NCBI GenBank assembly: GCA_947450025.1
Contig: CANFTW010000007.1
Coordinates: 124,001-188,000 of the forward strand
Source of the DNA: Bacteroidota bacterium
Lineage (GTDB): Bacteria > Bacteroidota > Bacteroidia > B-17B0 > Aurantibacillaceae
Direction of reading: 5' to 3'
Length of the DNA stretch: 64,000 nt
The notes beneath the pieces are model-generated. The model did no database searches and was not told where the DNA came from. It saw nothing but the letters and a program-made list of their open reading frames with translations. Position numbers and translations under genes: made by a program. Below, piece after piece: positions 53,445-62,926 of this stretch. Position 1 is the stretch's first letter, and each line of letters starts with the position of its first letter.

Positions 53445-55076
53445 ATGAAAGCACTCGTCCTTACTTTTTCTTTTTGCTTAATAGCAGTTTTATTAAATGC
53501 TCAAACGCCAACGAAATATTGGGTGAAGTTTAAAAATAAAAATGGATCTCCATATTCAGTCAGTAATCCAAGCGCTTATTTATCTGCTAAATCTATCGCT
53601 CGAAGAACCAATCAAGGAATTGCTATTGATGTGACGGATATTCCCGTGAATCAAACTTACATTAATCAAGTAAATGCTACTGGTGCACAGGTTTTTCAAC
53701 GTTCCAAATGGTTAAATGCAGCTATTGTTATCATTAGTAATCCAGCTCAATTAACAGCCATTAATAGTTTAACTTGTGTATTAAGTTCATCGCCAGTAGC
53801 AAGAATTCATACATCTAAACCTGATGAAGATATTAAGCCTTTGGCTCAATCATTTAAGCGATCTGAAGTTACAACAGGTTATAATTATGGCCCTTCTTTT
53901 AGCCAAGTTAATCAAATAGGTGCAGATTGTATGCATGATTTAGGATATAGAGGACAGAATATGGTGATAGCGGTTATTGATGCTGGTTTCGAACAAGCTG
54001 ATGTCAATCCTGTTTTTGATTCATTAAGAAATGAAGGTCGTATTTTAGGAACAAGAGATTACGTTATGGGTAATACCTTAGTGTATGAAGATTATTTACA
54101 TGGTGCTAATTGCTTATCTCTTATGGCTGGTAATACTCCTGGGCAATTAATTGGAACTGGCCCTAAAGCAAGCTATTGGTTATTGCGCTCAGAAGATGCG
54201 CTGACCGAAAAAATTATTGAAGAAAACAATTGGGTCGTGGCTGCAGAATTTGCTGATAGTGTAGGAGCAGATATTACAACTACCTCTTTAGGATATACAA
54301 CGTTTGACATTTCTTCTCAAGACCATGTTTACGCAGATTTAAATGGAAAAACATCTGTAGCATCTATTGCAGCAACTATGGCTTCGCGAAAAGGGATGTT
54401 TGTATTAAATGCCGCTGGCAATGAAGGTGGCGGACCTTGGACTTATATTGGTGTTCCTGCTGATGCGGATAGTATTTGTACAGTGGGTTCGGTGAATAGT
54501 GGAGGATTTCATTCTAATTTTAGCTCCATAGGCCCTACCTCAGATGGACGTATTAAACCTGATTTAAGTTCAATGGGTGAGAATTCTTATGTATGTAGTC
54601 CTGGCTATAATTTCGGAACAGGTAGTGGAACATCTTATGCTACGCCAATTTTAGCAGGTGCAGTGGCTTGCTTATGGCAGGCAAACCCCACTAAAACAAA
54701 TATGCAAATTTTACAGGCATTAAAAGCTACAGCTTCTCAATCTGCTAGTCCCGATAATAATTACGGATGGGGCATTCCAAATATGTGTGCCGCACATAAT
54801 TATTTAAATCCTGTTTCTATAAAGCAATTAGATCAAACATTAGGATTTAAATTATTCCCAAATCCAACTTTAGAAAATTTATATTTTAATTTAAATCAAA
54901 CTCCACTAAAGGTTATACTGACTGATGTTTTAGGAAAAGAGATGGAGGTTTCTTTTATTGAAAATGATTCTCATCAATATGTAATCCACTTTAGTCACAA
55001 AATGGCTCCTGGAATTTATAGTCTCTCTATTAAAACTTCAGAAGGTTTCATCAACAGCAAGTTTATAAAGGAATAA
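53445..55076 (+). CDS. Subtilisin-family (S8) peptidase with T9SS type-A sorting domain
   Basis: 543 residues from the ATG at 53445, which opens a proper signal peptide MKALVLTFSFCLIAVLLNA; an ATG 15 bases earlier overlaps the lipoprotein gene. The triad is Asp179 in VIAVIDAGFE, His219 in YLHGANC and Ser397 in GSGTSYATP, with the oxyanion Asn326 in NAAGNEGG. The final 75 residues (LFPNPTLENLYFNL ... MAPGIYSLSI ... SKFIKE) form a type-A sorting domain, so the protease is exported by T9SS and perhaps surface-attached. The propeptide region spans about 20-140. It is preceded directly by a lipoprotein gene. Confidence 0.9.
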   Translation: MKALVLTFSFCLIAVLLNAQTPTKYWVKFKNKNGSPYSVSNPSAYLSAKSIARRTNQGIAIDVTDIPVNQTYINQVNATGAQVFQRSKWLNAAIVIISNPAQLTAINSLTCVLSSSPVARIHTSKPDEDIKPLAQSFKRSEVTTGYNYGPSFSQVNQIGADCMHDLGYRGQNMVIAVIDAGFEQADVNPVFDSLRNEGRILGTRDYVMGNTLVYEDYLHGANCLSLMAGNTPGQLIGTGPKASYWLLRSEDALTEKIIEENNWVVAAEFADSVGADITTTSLGYTTFDISSQDHVYADLNGKTSVASIAATMASRKGMFVLNAAGNEGGGPWTYIGVPADADSICTVGSVNSGGFHSNFSSIGPTSDGRIKPDLSSMGENSYVCSPGYNFGTGSGTSYATPILAGAVACLWQANPTKTNMQILQALKATASQSASPDNNYGWGIPNMCAAHNYLNPVSIKQLDQTLGFKLFPNPTLENLYFNLNQTPLKVILTDVLGKEMEVSFIENDSHQYVIHFSHKMAPGIYSLSIKTSEGFINSKFIKE

Positions 55077-55080
55077 GTTT

Positions 55081-55794
55081 TTAAAACCAGTGAAAGCGAT
55101 CGTTAGGAGAAGCGATTCGTTTTGCTAATTTTCCGTAAGGAAATCTGATTTTTAGTCCTGCAGTATAACATACATCCATAATGTTAATTGCTTTTTCTTG
55201 CCTACCTACACGCATTCGATAATCAATAAACAAACCTAAAATTCCAAAATTATGTTCGAGGCCCACTCCTAAATTCACACCAAACCATCGGTTTTTAATA
55301 ACAGAGTTCACTGGATAATATTCTCTTAGGTTTAAATAATCTGATTCGCCAGTAAAAAAGCCTGTATAGGTATTGTAGCTAAAGCCCGCAAACGGGTATA
55401 GTAATGTTTTTTGATTAGGAAATCTGGCTAAAATTTCCAAGTTAGATTCGTAAGTGTTTGCTTTGACATCTAACCAAGTAGGTTTAATATTAATTGGTCT
55501 AAATCGCGTATAAAGAGTTGAAACACGAACAAAATTATTTATTTCGTAGGTTAATCCTGCAGAATATCCTGGTTCATTATTGCTTTCTTTGACGTTTCTT
55601 GCCAAATAAATCACACTTAAATTGGCGCCAGTTTTTAAACTCCAACGAGTATAAGGTCTTTCTTTTTCGGCTTTATTAGCAATGACTGTTGCTTTTGAAG
55701 TGGGTTTTGTTGTTTTGTTAATTTGCGAAAAAACGGAATGACAGAATAGATTATTTACTATGTAAAAAAATAATATAAAACGTCTATTTCGCAT
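55081..55794 (-). CDS. Putative outer-membrane beta-barrel protein
   Basis: 237 residues. A hydrophobic N-terminus (about 5-23) is followed by alternating strands typical of eight-stranded barrels: WSLKTGANLSVIYLARN, AGLTYEINNFVRVSTLYTRF, LLYPFAGFSYNTYTG, FGVNLGVGLEHNFGILGLFIDYRM. The C-terminus ends RFHWF with a terminal Phe. No family name is justified. It is convergent with the subtilase gene, four bases apart, and no hairpin is seen between them. Confidence 0.65.
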   Translation of the reverse strand: MRNRRFILFFYIVNNLFCHSVFSQINKTTKPTSKATVIANKAEKERPYTRWSLKTGANLSVIYLARNVKESNNEPGYSAGLTYEINNFVRVSTLYTRFRPINIKPTWLDVKANTYESNLEILARFPNQKTLLYPFAGFSYNTYTGFFTGESDYLNLREYYPVNSVIKNRWFGVNLGVGLEHNFGILGLFIDYRMRVGRQEKAINIMDVCYTAGLKIRFPYGKLAKRIASPNDRFHWF

Positions 55795-55873
55795 TGCTTA
55801 AAAGTATGTAAAAATTATAATTTGACAATAGTGAGTCTCATAACTGGCAGCATTTAATTAATAAGTGGTCATA

Positions 55874-58297
55874 TTAACGTAAAACTGCTCCTAATTTTTC
55901 GGTATAAGTTTTAATGAGTTTCTGCATCACATTATCAATTTGTTTATCGTTTAAGGTTGCTTCTTCATCTTGTAACATAAAACTTACCGCATACGATTTT
56001 TTACCCACTTCTAATTTATCACCTTCGTAAATATCAAATAATTTGACATCTTTCAATAGCTTGCGTTCTGCATTATAGGCTAACTCTTCTAATTCTTTAT
56101 AGGTTACTTTTTTATCTAATAATAACGCTAAATCTCTTCGCACAGCTGGGAACTTTGGAATCTCAGTAAACTCCAATTTTGTTTTACCTATTAGTGATAT
56201 TACATTATCCCAATTAAAATCAGCATAAAATACCTCTGTATTTACATCTAATTTTTTGCAAATAGATTTATTTACTAAACCAAAGTTAACTAAGTGCTTA
56301 TTTTTTTGAGCATAAGATAAACCGTAACTAAAATTAGAATCGCTTAACTCATTGATTTTAAATTTAATCGATAGTTTATTTAAAATAGATTCAACACTTG
56401 CTTTTAAGAATGCAAAATCCACTTTGTTATTTTCTCCATAAGGATTTTCAGGATATTTACGTCCTGTAACAAATAGAGTTAAATGTTTGGTTTCTGCGTA
56501 TTTGAATTGCTCGTTATCAGTTTTTTCGTAAGTTTTTCCAAACTCAAATAATTTTAAATCAGATTGTTTACGATTGATGTTATAAGCTAATGATTCTAAG
56601 CCACCAAATAACATCGTGTTTCTCATCACATTTAAATCTGTACTTAAAGGATTTAACATTTTCACTAAAGGTGTTCCTTCAGGATAATAAGATTCTTTAG
56701 TTAATGATAATCCCATCATTTCGTTATAACCAAAACCAATTAATAAATTAGCTGTTGTGTTATCAGTAGCGGTTACTTTTTCTCTATCGGCATAGCTTGC
56801 TGAGAATTTAATTTGTGTACTTTCTTCAACGTTATTATAACCATAAATACGCATTACCTCTTCAATCACATCCGCTTCGCGTGTCACATCAGTTTTGTAT
56901 TGAGGCACTGATAATAATAAGCCATCATTACCTTCTTTTGTAATTGAAATTCCTAATGAGGTGATAATATGTTTAATAATATTTTTATCAATGTCTTTTC
57001 CAATTAAGGATTGACAATTATGATAAGAGAAAGTCACTTGAAATGGTTCTAATTTTTCAGGATAAATATCCACAATATCCATACTTAAAACACCCCCTGC
57101 ACATTCAAAAATTAATGCTGCGGCACGTTTTAAAGCCGTAATCGTCATTTCAGGATCTGTACCTCTCTCAAAACGAAAACTACTATCTGTTTTTAAACCA
57201 TGTTGTTTACTGGTTTTACGAACGAAGGCAGGATTGAAATACGCCGCTTCTAAAAAGATTGCCGTTGTTTCATTACTTACTCCGCTGTCTAAACCACCAA
57301 ATACACCCGCCATACACATTGGTTCGTGCGAATTACAAATCATTAAATCATTAGTTTGTAAAATTCGTTCTGTACCATCTAAGGTTTTAAATTTAGCGCC
57401 TTCTAATCCAGTTTTGACAATGATTTTATTGTCGGTTATTTTATTTAAATCAAACGCATGTAAAGGTTGCCCTAAATCATGCAATACAAAGTTAGTGATA
57501 TCTACAATGTTATTAATAGGACGTAAGCCTATGGCTAATAAATAGTTTTTTAACCAATCAGGAGATTGTTTTACAGTGATACCAGAAATCACTAATCCAC
57601 TGTAACGCTTGCAAGCATCGGTGTCTTCAATAGTAATATCCACTTTATTGATATTACTAGCTTCTGGTAATTCAAAAATATTATGAAGTTTTGCTTCGTA
57701 AGTATTGGTGTTGTTTTTGCAATTTAAAATAGCTGCTAAATCTCTAGCAACTCCATAATGAGAAGCCGCATCTGCACGATTAGGAGTTAAGCCTATTTCT
57801 AAAACATAATCATTTTCTAATTTAAAAAACTCTGCAGCTGGAGTACCAACCACGGCATGGTCTGGTAAAATTAAAATACCATCATGGCTATTTCCTAAAC
57901 CAATTTCATCTTCAGCACAAATCATTCCTTCGCTTGCCGCACCGCGTATTTTTGATTTCTTAATTTCAAATGGTTCTCCAGTTGTAGGATATAATTTAGC
58001 GCCAATCATGGCTACTAATACTTTTTGTCCAGCCGCTACATTTGGTGCGCCGCACACAATATTTAATAATTCGGCAGTACCAACGTTTACCTTTGTAATG
58101 CTTAATTTATCGGCATCTGGGTGTTTTTCTTTTTCAATGACTTCACCTATTACAATGCCTTTTAATCCACCTTTAATAGTTTCAAACGATTCTATACCTT
58201 CTACTTCTAAACCAGAAGAGGTAAGGTATTCATCCATTTGTTCGGGTGTTAAATCAGTATTTATTAAGCTTTTTAACCAGTTGTATGATATTTTCAT
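55874..58297 (-). CDS. pheT: Phenylalanyl-tRNA synthetase beta subunit
   Basis: 807 residues, full length. The N-terminal tRNA-binding (EMAP-like) domain covers about 39-150 (VNVGTAELLNIVCGAPNVAAGQ), then B3/B4 (about 210-380) with RPINNIVDITNFVLHDLGQP, B5 (about 405-475), the catalytic-like core and the C-terminal anticodon-binding FDX-ACB domain from about 715 (FPAVRRDLALLLDKK). It pairs with PheS, which is not in this window. The gene stands alone on the minus strand. Confidence 0.97.
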   Translation of the reverse strand: MKISYNWLKSLINTDLTPEQMDEYLTSSGLEVEGIESFETIKGGLKGIVIGEVIEKEKHPDADKLSITKVNVGTAELLNIVCGAPNVAAGQKVLVAMIGAKLYPTTGEPFEIKKSKIRGAASEGMICAEDEIGLGNSHDGILILPDHAVVGTPAAEFFKLENDYVLEIGLTPNRADAASHYGVARDLAAILNCKNNTNTYEAKLHNIFELPEASNINKVDITIEDTDACKRYSGLVISGITVKQSPDWLKNYLLAIGLRPINNIVDITNFVLHDLGQPLHAFDLNKITDNKIIVKTGLEGAKFKTLDGTERILQTNDLMICNSHEPMCMAGVFGGLDSGVSNETTAIFLEAAYFNPAFVRKTSKQHGLKTDSSFRFERGTDPEMTITALKRAAALIFECAGGVLSMDIVDIYPEKLEPFQVTFSYHNCQSLIGKDIDKNIIKHIITSLGISITKEGNDGLLLSVPQYKTDVTREADVIEEVMRIYGYNNVEESTQIKFSASYADREKVTATDNTTANLLIGFGYNEMMGLSLTKESYYPEGTPLVKMLNPLSTDLNVMRNTMLFGGLESLAYNINRKQSDLKLFEFGKTYEKTDNEQFKYAETKHLTLFVTGRKYPENPYGENNKVDFAFLKASVESILNKLSIKFKINELSDSNFSYGLSYAQKNKHLVNFGLVNKSICKKLDVNTEVFYADFNWDNVISLIGKTKLEFTEIPKFPAVRRDLALLLDKKVTYKELEELAYNAERKLLKDVKLFDIYEGDKLEVGKKSYAVSFMLQDEEATLNDKQIDNVMQKLIKTYTEKLGAVLR

Positions 58298-58377
58298 TGT
58301 AAAAGAGTTCTAATATAAAGGCTATAAAAATACAAAAATTACGGTTATAAAACAGGGTAAACAGCTATATTTGCTAT

Positions 58378-59334
58378 GTGGCAGAAATCGGAAAAGACAT
58401 ATTAAAAGCTAAAGGTTTTTTAGAAAAAGAACAATTAGTGGCCATCCCCACCGAAACGGTTTATGGTTTGGCTGCTAATGCTTTAAATCCTATTGCTGTG
58501 GCTAAAATTTTTGAAGCTAAAGAACGTCCAACTTTTGATCCGTTAATTGTACACACGCATTCTTTAAATGAGGTGAGTCGATTTGTAACTAGTATTCATC
58601 CTGATTTATTAAAATTGGCTCAAATTTTTTGGCCAGGACCATTAACCTTATTGTTACCTAAAAATGATAGTATTCCTAATTTAGTAACATCTGGTTTAGA
58701 AAGAGTAGGGGTTCGTGTACCAAATCACCCATTAACACTTGAACTATTATCTCAGTTAGATTTTCCTTTAGCGGCACCTAGTGCTAATCCATTTGGATAC
58801 ATTAGCCCAACCACAGCAGAGCATGTGAATAAGCAATTAGGAACTAAAGTTCCTTATATCTTAGATGGAGGTTCTTGTGAAGTTGGTTTAGAGTCTACCA
58901 TTGTAGGTGAAGAAAATGGAGAAATTATTATTTATCGTTTAGGAGGTTTATCCATAAATGATATAGAAGCTGTGGTAGGAAAAGTAAACGTGCAATTAAA
59001 TCAATCGAGTAATCCTAAAGCACCAGGGCAATTAAAAAGCCATTATGCTCCTAAAAAGCCTATTTACATTGGTGATATTATTGAATTACAAAATATATAC
59101 GCTGGTAAAAAAATAGGTGCTATTGTTTTTGGAGATAATATAAAATTGAATGAAACAACAACTGTAAAGAATTTATCTTCTTCAAAAAACTATCAAGAAG
59201 CAGCAGTCAATTTATTTTCATTTTTACGAGAGCTCGATGAAGATGCTGTTGATGTGATCATCACGGATTTATTACCCGAACAAGGCTTAGGTTTAGCCAT
59301 TAACGATAGATTAAGAAGGGCGGCTACTTTATAA
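58378..59334 (+). CDS. L-threonylcarbamoyladenylate synthase (Sua5/YwlC type)
   Basis: 318 residues with both the TsaC/YrdC catalytic domain (about 1-205) and the C-terminal Sua5 domain (about 230-318). Landmarks: LVAIPTETVYGLAANAL, KERPTFDPLIVH, WPGPLTLLL, RVPNHP, PSANPFGYISPTTA and the linker KAPGQLKSHYAPKKP. It makes threonylcarbamoyl-AMP for tRNA t6A37. The start is GTG at 58378; an ATG two bases upstream is in another frame. It is divergent from pheT. Confidence 0.95.
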   Translation: MAEIGKDILKAKGFLEKEQLVAIPTETVYGLAANALNPIAVAKIFEAKERPTFDPLIVHTHSLNEVSRFVTSIHPDLLKLAQIFWPGPLTLLLPKNDSIPNLVTSGLERVGVRVPNHPLTLELLSQLDFPLAAPSANPFGYISPTTAEHVNKQLGTKVPYILDGGSCEVGLESTIVGEENGEIIIYRLGGLSINDIEAVVGKVNVQLNQSSNPKAPGQLKSHYAPKKPIYIGDIIELQNIYAGKKIGAIVFGDNIKLNETTTVKNLSSSKNYQEAAVNLFSFLRELDEDAVDVIITDLLPEQGLGLAINDRLRRAATL

Positions 59335-59345
59335 ACTAGGACGTA

Positions 59346-59831
59346 TTATTCGTCGGTTTCTTTTTCTGAATTCTCTATTGGAATAATTACATTCTTAGAA
59401 ATTTCCGTATGTCTTATTTGACCTCCGAGATAGCCAGTTCTAGCAACCAATCCAAAGCTAATTAGTGAAATAAATAAAATGATAAAGGCTATTATTCTTA
59501 TTAATGGTGAATTTTTCAAAGTAAAAATAATCCCTAAAATAGAAGCAAACCCCAAAATAATTAATGATATTAATGAATATAATGCAACTTCCTCATGTTG
59601 TTTAATGGTAGCTTCGATAACACCTTGCAAATTTTCAACAGTTTCTTCTGCGGCTTCTCCTGTCAGATAAGCAATACCTGCCCCAAAAGCAGAAATAATA
59701 AAAATAGTATAAGCTGCAATTTTTGTTTGATGACTTTTTGTCCAAAGTCCTTGAGCAAGAACAAATCCACCGAAAAGTGCACCAAAAATTGGAAGATGGG
59801 TAATGAGTAAGTGAATATGTGTTTGGTTCAT
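59346..59831 (-). CDS. DUF2231-like small membrane protein
   Basis: 161 residues, four membrane segments (about 10-27, 36-57, 84-110 and 113-133). The opening HIHLLITHLPIFGALFGGFVLAQG with conserved His and Pro, and the loop GEAAEETVE, resemble DUF2231 proteins. Function unknown; some family members lie near haem or cytochrome genes. It shares the strand with the SDR and rubrerythrin genes to its right and may be in the same transcript. Confidence 0.7.
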   Translation of the reverse strand: MNQTHIHLLITHLPIFGALFGGFVLAQGLWTKSHQTKIAAYTIFIISAFGAGIAYLTGEAAEETVENLQGVIEATIKQHEEVALYSLISLIILGFASILGIIFTLKNSPLIRIIAFIILFISLISFGLVARTGYLGGQIRHTEISKNVIIPIENSEKETDE

Positions 59832-59897
59832 TATTGTTTTTATTAAGGTTACTGATTAATAAAATCTTGAATTACTAAAGTTTAATTTCAAAAATAG

Positions 59898-60659
59898 CTA
59901 TTGAGCGCTCATTCCACCATCAATGACTTGAGTCGTGCCAGTAATATATTGACTGTTATCACTTGCAAGAAATAAAACGAGTTGAGCAATTTCATTGGGC
60001 TCAGCATATCTTTTTAATGGAATAGTAGCTTCAAATTGTTTTTTTACTTCTTCTCCATGTCCGGCAGAAGCACTTTCTTCAATTGAGCGCATCATTCTAT
60101 TATTTACTGGAGCAGGATGAACAGAATTAACTCGAATTTTTAATGGCGCAGCTTCAATTGCAGTTGTTCTCATAATTCCAACAACAGCGTGTTTACTGGT
60201 AACATAAGCTCCTAAACCTGCAAAACCTAAAATTCCCGCTACAGAAGAGGTCATAATAATGCTCCCACCTTCGTTCATGTGAGGTAATACATATTTATTT
60301 CCAAGCCAGATTCCTTTAACATTTACAGAGATTACTTTATCAAATACATCTTCAGGGTAGTCAACAATAGGTTTTACCACACCTTCAATACCTGCGTTAT
60401 TGAAGAAGATATCAATTTTACCAAAAAGTGTTACCGCTTGATTAACATATGCCTCTACTTCATTAGCTTTTGAAACATCAGCAACATAATAGGCTGCATT
60501 TTCACTACCTAAATTACTAACAACTTCTTTTAATTGCTTTTCATTTATATCTACCAATAAAACTTTTGCTCCTTCAGCTATAAATAATTCTGCCGTTGTT
60601 TTTCCTATGCTTCCTGAGCCACCTGTAATTATTGCTACTTTATTTTCTAATTGTTTCAT
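59898..60659 (-). CDS. SDR-family oxidoreductase
   Basis: 253 residues, classical SDR. The cofactor motif is TGGSGSIGKTTA (residues 12-23), NNAG is at about 88-91, and the active site has SS...YVTSKHA (Ser, Tyr and Lys). An acidic residue after the second strand (VDIN) points to NAD. It resembles 2,5-dichloro-dihydrodiol dehydrogenase-like and glucose 1-dehydrogenase-like enzymes; the substrate is unknown. It lies 21 bp downstream of the rubrerythrin lipoprotein gene. Confidence 0.88.
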   Translation of the reverse strand: MKQLENKVAIITGGSGSIGKTTAELFIAEGAKVLLVDINEKQLKEVVSNLGSENAAYYVADVSKANEVEAYVNQAVTLFGKIDIFFNNAGIEGVVKPIVDYPEDVFDKVISVNVKGIWLGNKYVLPHMNEGGSIIMTSSVAGILGFAGLGAYVTSKHAVVGIMRTTAIEAAPLKIRVNSVHPAPVNNRMMRSIEESASAGHGEEVKKQFEATIPLKRYAEPNEIAQLVLFLASDNSQYITGTTQVIDGGMSAQ

Positions 60660-60680
60660 TATTTAAATTTTTATTTGTTG

Positions 60681-61352
60681 TTATTGAAATACGATAAATT
60701 TTTCTCTGTTGGTTAATGAAAAGTCGCAATGTTTTGGCGGACTATTAGCATATGTATTTCCGCAAGTTGGGCAGACAAAATATTTAGTTGGTAAGCTGTT
60801 TAAAGTATTACTGTTTATATCACCTAAAGCTTGTTCAAAAAAGAATTTATGTTTTAACTCCGTTTTCATTGCATAAGTCAGGCTTAAAAAAGCAAGTTGA
60901 TAGCCTGCTGTTTCTGCTGTTTTTAAAAAGTCAGGATACATGGTTTTGGCCTCATAGGCTTCTCCATCAATATCGTCGTGCAAATTTTCCTTGGTGGTTT
61001 TAATTTCATAATCTGGAGTTATGGTAGGAATGATTCCTCCTGCATCTTCAATGACTGCTTTATGATTTGTGGCATGAATGTTCTCCGCTGCTGAAACTGC
61101 ATTATATAACAATGCAATGTAATGATAACCTTCTTCCTCCGCTTTGTTTGAAAAAGCTTTGTATTTTGCTGTTGCCGTAGTTTCTCCTTTATATGCTGAT
61201 TGCATATTTTCAATAGTTTTAGTTCCTGCGTCCATATGCTCTTTGGTAGTTGTTTTTAATTCTGATGTTTTCTTTGTATTATCACAAGAAGTCATTGCTA
61301 AATAGCTAATTGTTGTTAAGAAAAAAGAGTAGTTTAAAATTTTGTTTTTCAT
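60681..61352 (-). CDS. Exported rubrerythrin-like lipoprotein with a three-Cys rubredoxin-like tail
   Basis: 223 residues. The N-terminal signal ends in a lipobox AMTSC (Cys23). The four-helix ferritin-like domain (about 43-175) has likely diiron ligands Glu57, Glu90 and His93 (AAENIHATNH), a Glu in ENLHDDIDGEAYE, and Glu165-His168 (TELKHKF). The C-terminal rubredoxin-like part has CPTCG (Cys194, Cys197) but the second knuckle is HCDFS, with Cys209 and Ser212 in place of the fourth Cys. Rubrerythrins reduce peroxide in the cytoplasm; a lipidated version would work in the periplasm. The promoter element TATCTTTG lies 28 nt upstream. Confidence 0.85.
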   Translation of the reverse strand: MKNKILNYSFFLTTISYLAMTSCDNTKKTSELKTTTKEHMDAGTKTIENMQSAYKGETTATAKYKAFSNKAEEEGYHYIALLYNAVSAAENIHATNHKAVIEDAGGIIPTITPDYEIKTTKENLHDDIDGEAYEAKTMYPDFLKTAETAGYQLAFLSLTYAMKTELKHKFFFEQALGDINSNTLNSLPTKYFVCPTCGNTYANSPPKHCDFSLTNREKFIVFQ

Positions 61353-61380
61353 TTTTAATGTTTTAAGATTAAATATGGTG

Positions 61381-61388
61381 CAAAGATA
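61381..61388 (-). promoter_or_regulatory. Candidate -7 promoter element for the rubrerythrin lipoprotein gene
   Basis: The minus strand reads TATCTTTG followed by C, an exact TAnnTTTG match and the clearest in the window, 28 nt before the ATG at 61352. The rest of the 291-bp gap up to the cmk gene shows no ORF, RNA or hairpin. Confidence 0.45.
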
Positions 61389-61643
61389 GTTCTGAGTTAA
61401 TTTTAGTAGTTACACAATTAATGATATAAATTGTATGATTCACACCCTGTCCATTGTTTCTGAAATGTTTGAGTGTTTGGCTTGTATTGCCTATAACCTT
61501 TTCTCGCTAATTATGGAGAAATACTAAAAATTATATAGATTAAATTGTGCTAACTGAAACATTATAATTTGAATAATATTTAGTTTTATATCTCACCTCC
61601 CGTTATTTTTTAATCCTTAAAAATTACATATCTTTATATCATT

Positions 61644-62366
61644 ATGTCTAAGATTACAGTTGCCATAGATGGTTATTCCTCGTGCGGAAAAAGCACGTTA
61701 GCAAAAGCATTGGCTCAAAAATTAAATTACAATTACATTGATACGGGGGCGATGTATCGTGCTGTAACTATTTATTGTTTAAGAAACGGAATCATCCAAA
61801 AATCTATTGTTAATCAAAAGAAATTGATGGATTGTTTAAGTGACATCGAAGTGTCATTTCGATATAATACTGTTACAAAAACATCAGAAGTTTTTTTAAA
61901 TGGAGAGCATGTTGAGAAAGAAATTCGGACGATGGAAGTTGCTAATCATGTCAGTGCTATTAGTTCTATTAAAGAAGTGAGAGAGAAGATGGTGATTTTA
62001 CAACGTGAAATGGGAAAACACAAGGGGGTGATTATGGATGGTAGAGATATTGGAACGCACGTATTTCCTTATGCTGAATTAAAATTATTTATGACGGCAG
62101 ATAATGATGTTAGAACACAACGCCGTTTAGATGAATTGAGTAGTAAAGGGGAGTATCATACGTTTGAAGATGTGAAACGTAATTTAGAGAAGCGAGATCA
62201 CGATGATACCACGCGCAAAGAAAATCCATTGATTAAAGCAGAAGATGCGGTGGTATTAGATAATACAGATATTAATAAAGAGGAACAATTAGAATTTGTA
62301 ATGAAGTTAATTGAGGATTTATTATTAACCAAAGACGAGTTTAATCAAGCCCCTTCAAAGCATTAA
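61644..62366 (+). CDS. cmk: Cytidylate kinase
   Basis: 240 residues. The P-loop is DGYSSCGKSTLAKALA (from residue 9), followed by YIDTGAMYRAVT, MDGRDIGTHVFPYAELKLFMTA and RRLDELSSKG, all CMK blocks. It phosphorylates CMP and dCMP with ATP. The next gene, of unknown function, starts 12 bp downstream on the same strand and may form an operon with it. Confidence 0.95.
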   Translation: MSKITVAIDGYSSCGKSTLAKALAQKLNYNYIDTGAMYRAVTIYCLRNGIIQKSIVNQKKLMDCLSDIEVSFRYNTVTKTSEVFLNGEHVEKEIRTMEVANHVSAISSIKEVREKMVILQREMGKHKGVIMDGRDIGTHVFPYAELKLFMTADNDVRTQRRLDELSSKGEYHTFEDVKRNLEKRDHDDTTRKENPLIKAEDAVVLDNTDINKEEQLEFVMKLIEDLLLTKDEFNQAPSKH

Positions 62367-62378
62367 TTTTTTTAATCA

Positions 62379-62918
62379 ATGATATCTTACGAAAGCAATG
62401 TATCTCCTTTTTTTAAGGTTAATGAACAGTTTTGTTTATCAATTGAAAATATATTCAAGAGCTTAAATGTTGAATGTATCGGTAATTGCAATAGCTGGGG
62501 TTATGAATTCACAGCTACTTGTAGTTTCAAAACATTTACCTATTTTTTTAAATTTCATAAAAGCACCAATACTCGAAATGGAGTTATAATACCTATGGAT
62601 TCTGTTATTAATGAAGAATTTGAACTCAAAATTTATGGATTAAATTCGCAACATAAATTATTTATTAAGCCATCTAAAATTAGAAGATGGATTATGTCTA
62701 AAGAATTAAAATCCTTAGTGCCATATCCTTACTATTATAGCTCTAATCAATCATTAAATTCAAATGATATTTCTAAATGGCTTGATTTTTTTCAAAAAAG
62801 AAATACGGATGTTTTGAAAATGAAAGATGGTGAATTACTAATTGAAATAAATAGAGTTGTAGTAGAACCTAATAAATTAATGGAAGAAGTTGAAGCGTTA
62901 GTAAAGTTTCATATTTAA
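62379..62918 (+). CDS. Hypothetical protein downstream of cmk
   Basis: 179 residues, no signal peptide or membrane segment, so probably cytoplasmic. It contains an aromatic-rich central part (CSFKTFTYFFKFHKSTNTRN) and a basic stretch KPSKIRRWIMSKELK. The C-terminal half is charged and helical (ISKWLDFFQKRNTDVLK ... NKLMEEVEALVKFHI). No family is recognised. It starts 12 bp after cmk and the frame is clean, with codon use like its neighbours, which supports a real gene. Confidence 0.6.
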   Translation: MISYESNVSPFFKVNEQFCLSIENIFKSLNVECIGNCNSWGYEFTATCSFKTFTYFFKFHKSTNTRNGVIIPMDSVINEEFELKIYGLNSQHKLFIKPSKIRRWIMSKELKSLVPYPYYYSSNQSLNSNDISKWLDFFQKRNTDVLKMKDGELLIEINRVVVEPNKLMEEVEALVKFHI

Positions 62919-62926
62919 GAAAAAAA

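Noticed and set aside
61389-61643. Search for an RNA gene or small ORF in the 291-bp gap before cmk
   Set aside because: No tRNA-like cloverleaf, strong hairpin or ORF with a plausible start was seen; probably only promoters.
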